Positions 35,321 through 44,232 of a stretch of 64,000 nucleotides of DNA are shown piece by piece. A program made the position numbers and the translations under genes. The notes under the pieces were generated by a model. It did no database searches. It was not told the DNA's origin and saw nothing but the letters and a program-made list of their open reading frames with translations. Within the stretch, counting starts at the first letter, position 1. Every line of letters begins with the position of its first letter. This DNA comes from JAMZMI01 sp049115715 (GTDB lineage Bacteria > Bacteroidota > Bacteroidia > Cytophagales > Cyclobacteriaceae), in contig JAGDZQ010000003.1 of assembly GCA_049115715.1 (NCBI GenBank), positions 248,001-312,000 of the forward strand, written 5' to 3'.

Positions 35321-36400
35321 TCAGGCTATCGGATACATCTCACTTACCCCAACAGACTGTATGGACTCCAAGCTTTCTTTGGTGATCCTCTGAATCGTTC
35401 TCCTAATGATTGGATACATGAGTTTACCAATGAGGGACTTGGCTTCCAGATGCACCTCTATTCTAAGGTTTGTGCCCCCCATGCCATTTGGATTTAGGAT
35501 AAAGTAGGTTGTAATGGATTTCAAAAATGGTATATCGTTTGTTTTCTCACCAAAAACCCTGCTTCCTTCTCCAAAATCTGCAGCTACAGTTTCAATCTCC
35601 AAAACTTTTCCATCCACGTAGCAAAGGTGCTTTTCTCCCATTCGATTGACATGGTTCTCCTTATACTCAAGCTTCTTTACTTTTTTCTTCCATAGCATCT
35701 GCTGATCCAAATTGCTGATTAGCTCGTAGAGTATCTCGATCGGAGCATCTATCTCTGCTTCTGATACGATAGGGTCATGTGCCTTTTCATAAACTGGGGC
35801 TTGCGGTAAGGGCGGTATCTCGTTGTGCAGTTTGGTCAGATCGTTGAAAACCACCTCTTGCCCATCCTCGAAAGACAAAGTTTGCTTGTCTAAGCTGCTA
35901 AACCACTCAGGATCTGAATCTGTTCCGGTATTTTCCGTAGTAAGTATATACTCGCGTCCAGAATATTGATTTTTCAAAAGTTTATGAGCAAAGATCACGT
36001 CCTTTCCGAATGGTTTGGCTTTACCTTTCCCCAGTGAGACCATCTCGCTCTCTCCTATGTGAATGATAAATTTCAAGCCAAGGTTCACAGAAGAAGAGCA
36101 TGCTCCACAGTCGCATATCCTCCTGTGCTTGTACAACAAAAGCTGATGATGAAAGTGAAGAAACATGTCTCTGGCTTGATCAAGTACTTCTCCAAGATCT
36201 GGCAGGCTCCCTTTTTTAAAGTAAAAAAGTGCATCGCCCTCCACTTCAACCAAATCAAGTTTGAGTGTATTCTTGGACATAATCCCCTCAAGTAATTCAG
36301 AGATAATATGACTGGAATGAGAGATCTCGGTCTCGTTTACAAAGTCCGTGAAACCGGAAATATCCGGAATAAAAAATATGGTATCGTTCTTCTTACCCAT
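35321..36400 (-). CDS. DUF2652 protein: nucleotidyl-cyclase-like fold plus SRPBCC domain
   Basis: 359 residues, cytoplasmic. Residues 5-190 match DUF2652, a family with a class III adenylate-cyclase-like fold: 'FFIPDISGFTDFVNETE' and 'LVEVEGDALFYFK' mirror the metal-binding (Asp) and the E-x-D-A-L strands of such cyclases. The cluster CDCGAC near residue 96 is a Cys-rich insertion of the family. Residues 205-350 look like an SRPBCC/Bet v1 ligand-binding domain. Whether it makes a cyclic nucleotide is unknown. 55 bases separate it from the phosphatase-barrel gene downstream of it. Confidence 0.8.
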   Translation of the reverse strand: MGKKNDTIFFIPDISGFTDFVNETEISHSSHIISELLEGIMSKNTLKLDLVEVEGDALFYFKKGSLPDLGEVLDQARDMFLHFHHQLLLYKHRRICDCGACSSSVNLGLKFIIHIGESEMVSLGKGKAKPFGKDVIFAHKLLKNQYSGREYILTTENTGTDSDPEWFSSLDKQTLSFEDGQEVVFNDLTKLHNEIPPLPQAPVYEKAHDPIVSEAEIDAPIEILYELISNLDQQMLWKKKVKKLEYKENHVNRMGEKHLCYVDGKVLEIETVAADFGEGSRVFGEKTNDIPFLKSITTYFILNPNGMGGTNLRIEVHLEAKSLIGKLMYPIIRRTIQRITKESLESIQSVGVSEMYPIA

Positions 36401-36455
36401 TTGGCTTAAGTACTAACGGAATCTTGCTACTCTGGATGTCTATTATTCAGAATAA

Positions 36456-39400
36456 TCAGAAGTGATACCCGAAAGCTACAGTAGGGATGTTTTCCTCATC
36501 TGTAAACGCCATATTAAACGTAATGGCAATTTGATCCAATGGAGATATCCAGATACCAAAGCCTTTGCTACTGTGCCACTTGCTAGACGTTTCTCCATCA
36601 AGCCAAACTCTGCCTACATCATGAAAACCGATGATCCCGGTACCTATTGGCAACAAATAGGTTCGAATCGTAAATAGCTTAAGCCTCAAATCTACATTGT
36701 GATAAAAGGATGCATCGCCAACAAACCGAGTCCGCCTATAGCCTCGCAAAGTTGCCCGTCCCAAAGTTGCTCCATTAAAGAACTGAACATCGTTGAAGTT
36801 ATAGACAGTCCCAACTCTATTTGCCAATGTCAACTTAGAGGGAATCTTAGTTGATAGTAAAAAAGAGAACTCAGCAGAAACTCTATGGATGTCCTTGGCC
36901 AAACTTGAAGCAGAAAACAGGTTCTCATAACTTAGTTTGGCATTGATCCCATGAGACGGCATTCCAGGGTGATTTTTGGTGTCTACCTCTATATCAGATC
37001 TATACCCAAGAAAATTGAAGTCTTGATAAATCTCTGGTTGTGTCTGTCCAATTTCTGTGTTAAGAAAACCTCTGTCGCGCTTTTCCAGATCAAACCTGTA
37101 AAACTCAGGCCCTATCTTAAATGAACCCTTTTGCCCAAGCTGCTTACTTAGAAAAACATAGTTGCGTGACTGCTCATATTGAACCCTGTAGAAGTCAATT
37201 TCATCATCGTACCCAGCCGTGACGTTTTCTCCTTTGTAGTCAAATACGGATTCATTGCCAATCCCGAAATAATTAGACACACCAAAGGGGCGTTGAAAAC
37301 TGAGATCCGCTCCCAAGTCCCACTTACCCACCACATCTGTGATCGTACCTTTATAGTACAAATGAAAGGCACCCGTTTCCAATGCTACGTTTCCTTTAAG
37401 GGAATGCCTATAAGCAAATGGGTCTCTCCTCCAGGCTTTTTTGGTAAACTGAAATCCTCCTCCGAGAAACAGCCCATCGTCTGGATTGAACTCCACGCTG
37501 ACAAGCGGTATCAGTTTGTCGTACTCAAATTCCTTTCGGTTATAAATATTGACAGCAGGATCGTCACTGAGTTTACTCTTGGTTGTAGAAGACCTTTCGA
37601 GTTTTGTGTTTTTCTTTCGATCATAAACAAGCGTTTTATTCGAAATACCGCTTACAATCGATTCATCACTGATTTTGTCCTTTCCTTCTCCTCCTATTAT
37701 TCTTACTTTGATCCCCTTTTTCGTCTCTCCCGATAGCTTAAATTCATCCTTGCCGTCTAGTCCATAGAGCCTTATTTCTTTAGTTTCCGAAAGGAGGAAG
37801 GTTCTTTGATAAAGTATCTGCTCTGTTTTGCCCTTCTTGCTGATTTTTCTGACGGTCACTTTTGTTCGCTCATCATCCAATCGCTCCACCTCAAACAGCT
37901 CGTTTTTATCTGAGCCAACCACTTCAACTTCTTTTGATAAAAAGAGATAGTGAATTCGTGCAAATCGGTTCATATCATCGCGGCGCGCTTTCAATATCTC
38001 GACCGTCTTGGCTTTTGCCTTATTCTGTATTTCGTCAGGCCATGTATCAAATGCCTTATCCAGTTCTTGATCCGTCAGCTTGCTTTGCAAAATGGTGATC
38101 TGCTCCTGCCACTGAGACCAGTCTAGTCCATTTATGAAAGTCCTATCAAAATAACGTCCGCTTGTATTGAACCCCGGAGGATACTTGATCTCTTCATGAA
38201 AGCCTTCGAAATTAGGAAGAGCCCATTTTCTAGAGGCAACTTTGGCAAGAAACCCATCCGAGGCAAAAAACGCCTGATCTCGATCTCTTGGAATCGGTCG
38301 CCAAATATGCCCTTTGCCTTCCTCTTTACCTACAGCTACCCATCTCCACTGATCATCGTGTCTGTCCCAATCCGCCAAAACCATGTCTAGCAATCGCGTG
38401 CGCAGTGAGAATGGCTGATCGACAACCTCGTCATTATCTCCCCAAATCTTATTGAGCATATCGTCTGTTCCTTTAACATCATCACCACTTCCAAAATGGG
38501 GTTCAACAGCCGCTTCATCATTAGGGCGCTCTTCGTAGAGTGCTACAGTGCCTTTCAACAACTCCCTATATGGCCCAAACCTCGGATCATCAGGGATAAA
38601 AACCATAGTAGGGTTGGTGTGATAAATCCCAGCTGCCTCGGCCAAAGTCGGCACTGCAAATGCTCCGTACGGGTTAGCTCCCGATATCTGATCCTGAAGC
38701 ACATCAGCCGCCAGCGATTTTTGAAGCTCCAGTGGAATCAACTTATCTGTGTATTTGTCCAAAGACCTAAGCACATACTGTCTGCCATCTTCAGCTTCCA
38801 TTCTTAGCGATCGAGTTTGAAAACCACCTCCCATCTTCAAGACTTTCAATCCACCATGCTCTGCTCCTATATCAAATACAGGTATCTCTACTGGAGTCTC
38901 CCATAGTTCTCTGTAGTTTACTCCAAGCCAAAACTGTTTTCTTGAACTTGCCCCAGAGTACTTCGTGCTAATAGGTACAGTGACCGTGCTGTCACTAAAG
39001 TCTATTTTTTCAGGACTAATTATCGTCTGCTTAATCTGCTTGCTGTAAAGTGTGCGCTCGTCTATTTTCTTTCCTTGGTCTCCATCAAAAAAAGCAAGGG
39101 AAGCATCTCCTGACTCAGTATAAGACACTTTGGCAAAGCCCCTTACAGATTGTGCAAACTCAGCGTGTTTTCCCTTTACTACATGAGAAGATTTAGAACC
39201 AGATCCACTTGTGACATAGTGATGCGTTCCTTTCTGAATGTATTGCAGCGAATGCTCATGTCCATTGGCATAAACCACATTTTCACTTGCACCCATGGCC
39301 TGCGTGATAGCGTTTCTAACCAGACGATATCTCGGGTGCTTGATATCTTGCCTGCTGCCAATCAACGTTCTAAAGCCCGGATAAATGCTCCCAAGCACTG

Positions 39401-40112
39401 GAAGGGGGATATATAATTTCTTTTTAACGTCCGTAAGTGGAAATAGGTGTTGTTTCAAAGTATACTTACCTCCGTGTGGGCCATATGAATACATGGGGTG
39501 ATGACCAATCACCATGACATGCTTGTCCTTGTTCCGCGAGATCACTTGCTCCAGCTCATAAATAGCGTCTGTCGTCGATTTGGACTCACATCCGGTTTCT
39601 CCGTCAGGTTTTTCCCATGGATGAAGTAAATACTGAGTATCTAAAATAATCAAAATGACTCCTGCATTTAGTTCGATTTCCAATGGTCCCGGACACGCAT
39701 CTCTAGGTAAAAAGCTTACCTGATCACCCACATATTCATCCACAAAATTTTGCATATTTTGTATCTGCCTCCAGCCATCTTTTTTGCCCTTCTTCCAATC
39801 ATGATTACCTGGTATTATGATCGACCTGCCCGGGAAAGCCTTCATCAAATCCAATGTCGGTTTCAACTTATTTTCATAATCGGATCTTTTGTCGTCCTCC
39901 TTCGATGGGATACCTTCTGGGTATACATTGTCTCCAAGGAAAACCAGCACATCATTCTCGGTGGCAGAAGAAAACTGTGACTTGAGAAACTCTAAATTTT
40001 TGTCCGCTGGAAAAATGGGCTCTCCCGCATCCCCAACTAGGTATACGGATATGTCCTGAGCAGAAAGACCTATCCCAATTAGGTAAAAGATGACAAGAGT
40101 GAAAATCCTCAT
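36456..40112 (-). CDS. Calcineurin-like phosphatase / kinase-fold-like / Omp85-barrel fusion protein
   Basis: 1218 residues. Signal peptide to residue 19. Residues 20-345: metallophosphoesterase with GDAG (27-30), FLGDNVYP (58-65), PGNHDW (101-106), GHHPMY (203-208) and NGHEHS (283-288), the full metal-binding set. Residues about 420-640 resemble a CotH/HipA-like protein-kinase fold: glycine-rich GGGFQTRS (428-435), YVLRSLDK (446-453), DWDRHDDQW (581-589) and PIPRDRDQAF (606-615). Residues about 866-1218 form a BamA/TamA-type outer-membrane barrel ('VEFNPDDGLFLGGGFQFTKK' start, strands to YHF at the end). So a phosphatase and a kinase-like domain seem to be tethered to an outer-membrane pore. 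The gene overlaps the previous one by 4 bases (ATGA). Confidence 0.8.
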   Translation of the reverse strand: MRIFTLVIFYLIGIGLSAQDISVYLVGDAGEPIFPADKNLEFLKSQFSSATENDVLVFLGDNVYPEGIPSKEDDKRSDYENKLKPTLDLMKAFPGRSIIIPGNHDWKKGKKDGWRQIQNMQNFVDEYVGDQVSFLPRDACPGPLEIELNAGVILIILDTQYLLHPWEKPDGETGCESKSTTDAIYELEQVISRNKDKHVMVIGHHPMYSYGPHGGKYTLKQHLFPLTDVKKKLYIPLPVLGSIYPGFRTLIGSRQDIKHPRYRLVRNAITQAMGASENVVYANGHEHSLQYIQKGTHHYVTSGSGSKSSHVVKGKHAEFAQSVRGFAKVSYTESGDASLAFFDGDQGKKIDERTLYSKQIKQTIISPEKIDFSDSTVTVPISTKYSGASSRKQFWLGVNYRELWETPVEIPVFDIGAEHGGLKVLKMGGGFQTRSLRMEAEDGRQYVLRSLDKYTDKLIPLELQKSLAADVLQDQISGANPYGAFAVPTLAEAAGIYHTNPTMVFIPDDPRFGPYRELLKGTVALYEERPNDEAAVEPHFGSGDDVKGTDDMLNKIWGDNDEVVDQPFSLRTRLLDMVLADWDRHDDQWRWVAVGKEEGKGHIWRPIPRDRDQAFFASDGFLAKVASRKWALPNFEGFHEEIKYPPGFNTSGRYFDRTFINGLDWSQWQEQITILQSKLTDQELDKAFDTWPDEIQNKAKAKTVEILKARRDDMNRFARIHYLFLSKEVEVVGSDKNELFEVERLDDERTKVTVRKISKKGKTEQILYQRTFLLSETKEIRLYGLDGKDEFKLSGETKKGIKVRIIGGEGKDKISDESIVSGISNKTLVYDRKKNTKLERSSTTKSKLSDDPAVNIYNRKEFEYDKLIPLVSVEFNPDDGLFLGGGFQFTKKAWRRDPFAYRHSLKGNVALETGAFHLYYKGTITDVVGKWDLGADLSFQRPFGVSNYFGIGNESVFDYKGENVTAGYDDEIDFYRVQYEQSRNYVFLSKQLGQKGSFKIGPEFYRFDLEKRDRGFLNTEIGQTQPEIYQDFNFLGYRSDIEVDTKNHPGMPSHGINAKLSYENLFSASSLAKDIHRVSAEFSFLLSTKIPSKLTLANRVGTVYNFNDVQFFNGATLGRATLRGYRRTRFVGDASFYHNVDLRLKLFTIRTYLLPIGTGIIGFHDVGRVWLDGETSSKWHSSKGFGIWISPLDQIAITFNMAFTDEENIPTVAFGYHF

Positions 40113-41038
40113 TTGCGTTTTGCTTCAAATTTAAGAATATATCCCTTGCCACCCTGTCCTTCTGACCCTATGAACAAATCTCCATTTGGAGCAAAACATA
40201 TGCTCTCAGGTTGGAGCAGTAGACTTCTGGGTAGTGGGTATGTGCCTTTGATGTCTCCTGTTTCATCCAACACAAGTAGCACTTTTCCAGAGAAAGCCAA
40301 GAGGTAAATCAAATTGTCCAAAGGGCTAACGGCAATGCCTGACGGTTTAAAGGTCACATCTTTTTCTTTGAGTTTCACCCCTCTTTTATCTTCCACAAAA
40401 TCAACAATATCTTTTGCCCTAATATTGAAAAAGGGCTCTTTGTTTAGCTTATTTTTCTTCAAATCAAAAGCATAAACAGCCTTACCTTTCACTTCTTTGT
40501 CCCTTATACTCCCTTTTCCTTTGCAGGCAATTAGCAACTGATTTGTGGCGATGTGGTAGCCCAAGCCTTCGATATTGTTATCTGATGTCAGTTTGGTTTC
40601 AAACCTTTGAGTGGCTGACATTTCACCAGAAAAGTAATCGAAAGCATATACATCTCCATCGCTCTCCACTACGTACACCGTATCGCCCACCATTTCCAAG
40701 CCTTCATAATCTCCACCATTGTAAAACTCTGTAACCTTTACAATTTCTCTTTTGATGTGATCATATTCGTAAACCTTTCCTTTCTCATCCTGTACACAAA
40801 GTAATCGTGTAGAATCCAAATAAGTCAGTCCCGATAGCTCTGTCAAAACATACGGAAGAAAATGCTTTTCCAAGGGGTTCTGCAAATCGTAAACTACCGG
40901 CAATAGCGTCGTGTTCAAAAATGGATTATCCTGCTGATGTCCTTTATTGCTCAAATTGCAGCTCACCTGACCCACCCCGCTGAAAACAAGAAATAAAACA
41001 AGTACGGTGGATTTTGTTCGGTGCGAAGACTGGTTCAT
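40109..41038 (-). CDS. SdiA-regulated-like beta-propeller lipoprotein
   Basis: 309 residues. Signal peptide with a possible lipobox (FSGVGQVSC, Cys about 28). The rest is a propeller of the SdiA-regulated (YjiK-like) family: 'LTELSGLTYLDSTRLLCVQDEKGKVYEYD', 'GDYEGLEMVGDTVYVVESDG', 'NNIEGLGYHIATNQLLIACKGKG', and 'PESICFAPNGDLFIGSEGQGGKG' (key motif EG/ESD/EGQ). Ligand unknown. Stop overlaps the phosphatase fusion start by 4 bases, so the two are co-translated and probably act together in the envelope. Confidence 0.82.
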   Translation of the reverse strand: MNQSSHRTKSTVLVLFLVFSGVGQVSCNLSNKGHQQDNPFLNTTLLPVVYDLQNPLEKHFLPYVLTELSGLTYLDSTRLLCVQDEKGKVYEYDHIKREIVKVTEFYNGGDYEGLEMVGDTVYVVESDGDVYAFDYFSGEMSATQRFETKLTSDNNIEGLGYHIATNQLLIACKGKGSIRDKEVKGKAVYAFDLKKNKLNKEPFFNIRAKDIVDFVEDKRGVKLKEKDVTFKPSGIAVSPLDNLIYLLAFSGKVLLVLDETGDIKGTYPLPRSLLLQPESICFAPNGDLFIGSEGQGGKGYILKFEAKRK

Positions 41039-41099
41039 TCATTAAAAATATGATTATTTAACTATTCAAGATAAATTGTAGTTCAATCTTTGGTTGATC

Positions 41100-42326
41100 A
41101 TGAGCTCAGAAGCAAAAAATATTCTTACAGAGGCGAAAGATTTCGCTTTAAAAATTCTGGAAAATGAACTTCCCGAAAGCATTCAGTACCACTCAGCAGA
41201 TCATACCAAATCTGTAGTTGAAGCAGCTTTAGAAATAGGCGAAAACAGCAACTTGTCTGCCGACGAAATGGAAATAGTCCAGCTTGCAGCCTGGTTTCAT
41301 GACTTGGGCTATAAAAGTGGGGGCTCGGAACATGAGGTGCTAAGCACAGAAATGGCTGAAAATTTCTTAAACGAAAGAGACTATGACGCTTCGAAGGTAG
41401 AGAAAATAAAAGGTTGTATTCTCGCTACCAGAATGCCCCAGTCTCCAAAAAATAGATTGGAATGGGTGCTTTGTGATGCAGACCTAATACATCTGGCGAA
41501 AGAAGATTATTTTGAAAAATCACGGCTCCTACTCAATGAGATGAATGAAGCCATGGGGAAAGGCTTTTCTTCTGAAGAATGGATGCAAATGAATTGTGAT
41601 TTCATCACCAATCACCAATTTTTTACAGATTACGCAAGGCAAAAGTATGGTCCTATAAAGAGGGAAAACCTGGCTTCAGTTAAGAAAAAAATCAAAAAGA
41701 CTGATAAGCAATCCTCAGAGGTGAAAAAGCTGGAGGAGAAAATAGAAAAGCTGAAACTGAAGGTGCAGCAAGCTAAGGAAACTACTCCTACTCGTGGGAT
41801 TGAGACCATGTTTCGGCTCACCTCAAAAAATCACCTTGATCTAAGTGGAATGGCCGATAACAAGGCCAACATCATGATATCTGTTAATTCGATCATTCTT
41901 TCGGTTATTTTTAGTTTGCTTATCAGAAAACTGGAAGAGTATCCACACTTGACCGTTCCTGCATTTATTATAACAGCCGTATGTCTGGCAACAATCATTT
42001 TCTCGATTCTAGCTACACGCCCTAATGTGACTAAAGGGGTCTTTACTCCTGAGGATATACATAATCGCAAAACCAATCTTCTGTTCTTTGGGAACTTCCA
42101 TAAAATGAAACGAGAGGATTACGAGTGGGGGATGAAGGAGATGATGAAAGATGCAGATTACTTATACACTTCTCTCACTCGTGATATTTACTTCCTTGGA
42201 GTAGTCCTAGGGAAAAAATACAGACTCCTCAGGGTTGCCTATAATATATTTATGTTCGGACTCATATTGTCCGTAATTGCCTTTATCATAGCTGAGAGGT
42301 TTTTTAAAGTGCCTGCAACTTATTGA
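41100..42326 (+). CDS. HD-domain hydrolase fused to a PycTM-type membrane effector
   Basis: 408 residues from ATG 41100. Residues 1-190: HD phosphohydrolase with H31/H35 in YHSADHTKSV, HD at 67-68 (WFHDLGY) and Asp in CDADLIHLA (126-128), the metal ligands of the family. Residues 190-226: lysine-rich coiled coil. Residues 234-403: Pycsar effector domain (PycTM, DUF5706-like): conserved 'LTSKNHLDLSGMADNKANIMISVN' region (start at about 240), then membrane helices at about 260-276, 286-305 and 380-398. In Pycsar defence a cyclase makes cCMP or cUMP that opens such a membrane protein. No cyclase is visible here. The HD domain might destroy the cyclic nucleotide or another signal. 37 bases before the CRP-like gene. 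Confidence 0.85.
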   Translation: MSSEAKNILTEAKDFALKILENELPESIQYHSADHTKSVVEAALEIGENSNLSADEMEIVQLAAWFHDLGYKSGGSEHEVLSTEMAENFLNERDYDASKVEKIKGCILATRMPQSPKNRLEWVLCDADLIHLAKEDYFEKSRLLLNEMNEAMGKGFSSEEWMQMNCDFITNHQFFTDYARQKYGPIKRENLASVKKKIKKTDKQSSEVKKLEEKIEKLKLKVQQAKETTPTRGIETMFRLTSKNHLDLSGMADNKANIMISVNSIILSVIFSLLIRKLEEYPHLTVPAFIITAVCLATIIFSILATRPNVTKGVFTPEDIHNRKTNLLFFGNFHKMKREDYEWGMKEMMKDADYLYTSLTRDIYFLGVVLGKKYRLLRVAYNIFMFGLILSVIAFIIAERFFKVPATY

Positions 42327-42363
42327 AACAGCTAATCGTACTGATTCTTTTTCAACCTCCTCA

Positions 42364-42930
42364 ATGAACCCCTTTATCAAAAACCTCAAAGAGATTTATC
42401 ATATTGGTGAGGAGATTCAATTAGCCCTTGAAAAGGAACTGAGCCATCACCTCGTTGAAAAGGACGCATTCCTCGTCCAGGAAGGACATGTTTGCCACCG
42501 CCTGTACTTCATAGTAGAGGGTTGCGTAAGAGGATATTATAATAAAGAGGGCAAAGAGGTTTCACATTGGTTTGGGTTCGAGACGGATTTTGTAACCTCG
42601 TTTCAAAGCTTTACCAGCCGCTTGCCCGGTATTGAAAACATCCAAGCAATAGAACGCACCAGCCTGTGGTCCATTTCACATAAGTCCTTGTACAAATTGT
42701 ATGATCAGTATCGAGAAATTGAAAGACTCGGAAGGATCACCTGTGAGCAATATTACAACAGACTTGAAGACCGGTATGTGAACGCTCAATTCAAAAGTGC
42801 TTCAGATAGATACACGGAACTCTTAGAATCAAAAGCCCACATCATAAGACGAGTGCCATTAGGGTATATAGCCTCCTATCTGGGCATTAGTCAGGAAACT
42901 TTAAGTAGAATTCGATCTAAACCAAGCTAG
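42364..42930 (+). CDS. Crp/Fnr-family transcriptional regulator
   Basis: 188 residues. Residues 15-125: cyclic-nucleotide-binding fold ('FLVQEGHVCHRLYFIVEGCVRGYY', 'TDFVTSFQSF', 'NIQAIERTSLWSIS'). Residues 145-185: helix-turn-helix with 'LGYIASYLGISQETLSRIRSK' (key GYIA..L.I..ETLSRIR). The ligand-binding arginine and glutamate of true cAMP-binding CRP are not obvious, so the effector is unknown. Same strand and close to the HD-PycTM gene, and followed by a YiaA-like gene 71 bases later; one of these may be its target. Confidence 0.85.
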   Translation: MNPFIKNLKEIYHIGEEIQLALEKELSHHLVEKDAFLVQEGHVCHRLYFIVEGCVRGYYNKEGKEVSHWFGFETDFVTSFQSFTSRLPGIENIQAIERTSLWSISHKSLYKLYDQYREIERLGRITCEQYYNRLEDRYVNAQFKSASDRYTELLESKAHIIRRVPLGYIASYLGISQETLSRIRSKPS

Positions 42931-43001
42931 TTTCCTTTTTGACATATGTCAAAAAAAGCCGTCGATGTAGCGGATAAGTTTGCCACTCATTAAAAAAAGC
43001 A

Positions 43002-43421
43002 ATGATGACAAACGAAGTAAAACAAAAACCATCAAACGCATTTACAGCCATATCGTGGTTGGTTCTAATTACTGGAATAATATCTTTCTTAATAGGACTA
43101 TGGAATGCAGAAATGCAACTCAACGAAAAAGGCTATTACCTAACCGTACTCGTATTGGGGCTATTTGCTGTGATATCTTTACAAAAAGCAGTGAGGGATC
43201 AATTAGAAAATATCCCGGTAACCAACGTCTACTTTGGGTTAGCTTGGTTTACCTCCATACTATCCGTTTTCCTTTTGGTTATTGGTCTATGGAATGCTGA
43301 CCTACTACTAAGCGAAAAAGGTTTCTATGGAGTGTCTTTTGTGCTTAGCCTTTTCGCAGCTATTGCAGTTCAGAAAAACGTGAGAGATTCCCAAGAAATT
43401 GATGAGATTGAAAAGGAGTAG
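43002..43421 (+). CDS. YiaA/YiaB-domain membrane protein
   Basis: 139 residues with two tandem YiaA/B domains, each of two membrane helices (about 15-65 and 75-125). The repeat is clear: 'FLIGLWNAEMQLNEKGYYLTVLVLGLFAVISLQKAVRD' pairs with 'LVIGLWNADLLLSEKGFYGVSFVLSLFAAIAVQKNVRD' (key: IGLWNA, EKG, LFA, QK.VRD). Homologues in enterobacteria (YiaA, YiaB) are inner-membrane proteins of unknown role. In Bacteroidota they often follow a Crp/Fnr regulator, as here. A terminator follows at 43448. Confidence 0.85.
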   Translation: MMTNEVKQKPSNAFTAISWLVLITGIISFLIGLWNAEMQLNEKGYYLTVLVLGLFAVISLQKAVRDQLENIPVTNVYFGLAWFTSILSVFLLVIGLWNADLLLSEKGFYGVSFVLSLFAAIAVQKNVRDSQEIDEIEKE

Positions 43422-43447
43422 TCTCTAAAGAAACTATGTAATTATGA

Positions 43448-43490
43448 AAGAGGGGTTATTTTAGGTTTTTAAGTCTGATAACCTCTTTTT
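43448..43490 (+). terminator. Terminator of the YiaA-like gene, inside the 3' end of rluB
   Basis: AAGAGG(GG)TTAT pairs with ATAACCTCTT across a loop of about 18 bases, then TTTT. It lies 27 bases after the YiaA stop and overlaps the last codons of the converging pseudouridine synthase gene. Confidence 0.5.
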
Positions 43491-44232
43491 CTGATAAGTG
43501 TCTCCACTTACCTCTCGTTAAATTTTTCTTGGTCAAAGAACCAAACATAACTCGATCCAGTCGCTCCACCTGGTAGCCAAAGTGCTCAAATATCCTTCGG
43601 ACAATTCTATTTTTACCCATGTGAATCTCGACCCCCAACATCATTTTATCATCAGATATGACAGCTATTTCCGTCACATTGGCAACACCGTCTTCTAGAG
43701 GTACTCCTTTAAGAATACTATCGAAATCGTCATTGGTAATAGGCTTATCAAGTGTGACTTGATAAATCTTCTTTATCTGATGAGACGGATGGGTCAATTT
43801 TTTAGCCAAATCTCCATCGTTGGTAAACAGCAGCAGGCCTGTTGTATTTCTATCCAGCCTACCTACCGGAAATATCCTTTCGTCGCAGGCAGTCTTTATC
43901 AGTGACATCACCGTTTTTCTCCCTTGCGGATCTGACGTAGTAGTAATAAAGTCAGTCGGCTTATTCAGCAAGACATATTGAAGCGTCTCAGGGTTTAAAG
44001 ACTTCCCTTGATACTCCACATTATCTGTGCGCTTTACCTTATAGCCAAGCTCGCTTACAACAGATCCATTTACTTTGATTTTACCATCGGCAATCAGCTG
44101 GTCTGCCTCACGTCGTGAGCACACTCCAGCGTTAGCGATATACTTATTGAGTCTAAGCTCTTGAGGACGAGGTGTGAATTTCTTGCTTTCGCCTTTGTTC
44201 TCTTTTTTATCAAAAGGTTTTTTCCCCTTCAT
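43456..44232 (-). CDS. rluB: rRNA pseudouridine synthase (RluB/RsuA family)
   Basis: 258 residues. A basic tail (MKGKKPFDKKENKGES) is followed by an S4 RNA-binding domain ('LRLNKYIANAGVCSRREADQLI') and the catalytic domain with GRLDRNTTGLLLFTNDG, which holds the nucleophilic Asp, and 'LGVEIHMGKNRIVRRIFEHFG'. It converts specific uridines in 23S (or 16S) rRNA to pseudouridine. RluB is the best match by domain; RsuA/RluF cannot be excluded. It overlaps scpB by one base. Confidence 0.85.
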   Translation of the reverse strand: MKGKKPFDKKENKGESKKFTPRPQELRLNKYIANAGVCSRREADQLIADGKIKVNGSVVSELGYKVKRTDNVEYQGKSLNPETLQYVLLNKPTDFITTTSDPQGRKTVMSLIKTACDERIFPVGRLDRNTTGLLLFTNDGDLAKKLTHPSHQIKKIYQVTLDKPITNDDFDSILKGVPLEDGVANVTEIAVISDDKMMLGVEIHMGKNRIVRRIFEHFGYQVERLDRVMFGSLTKKNLTRGKWRHLSEKEVIRLKNLK

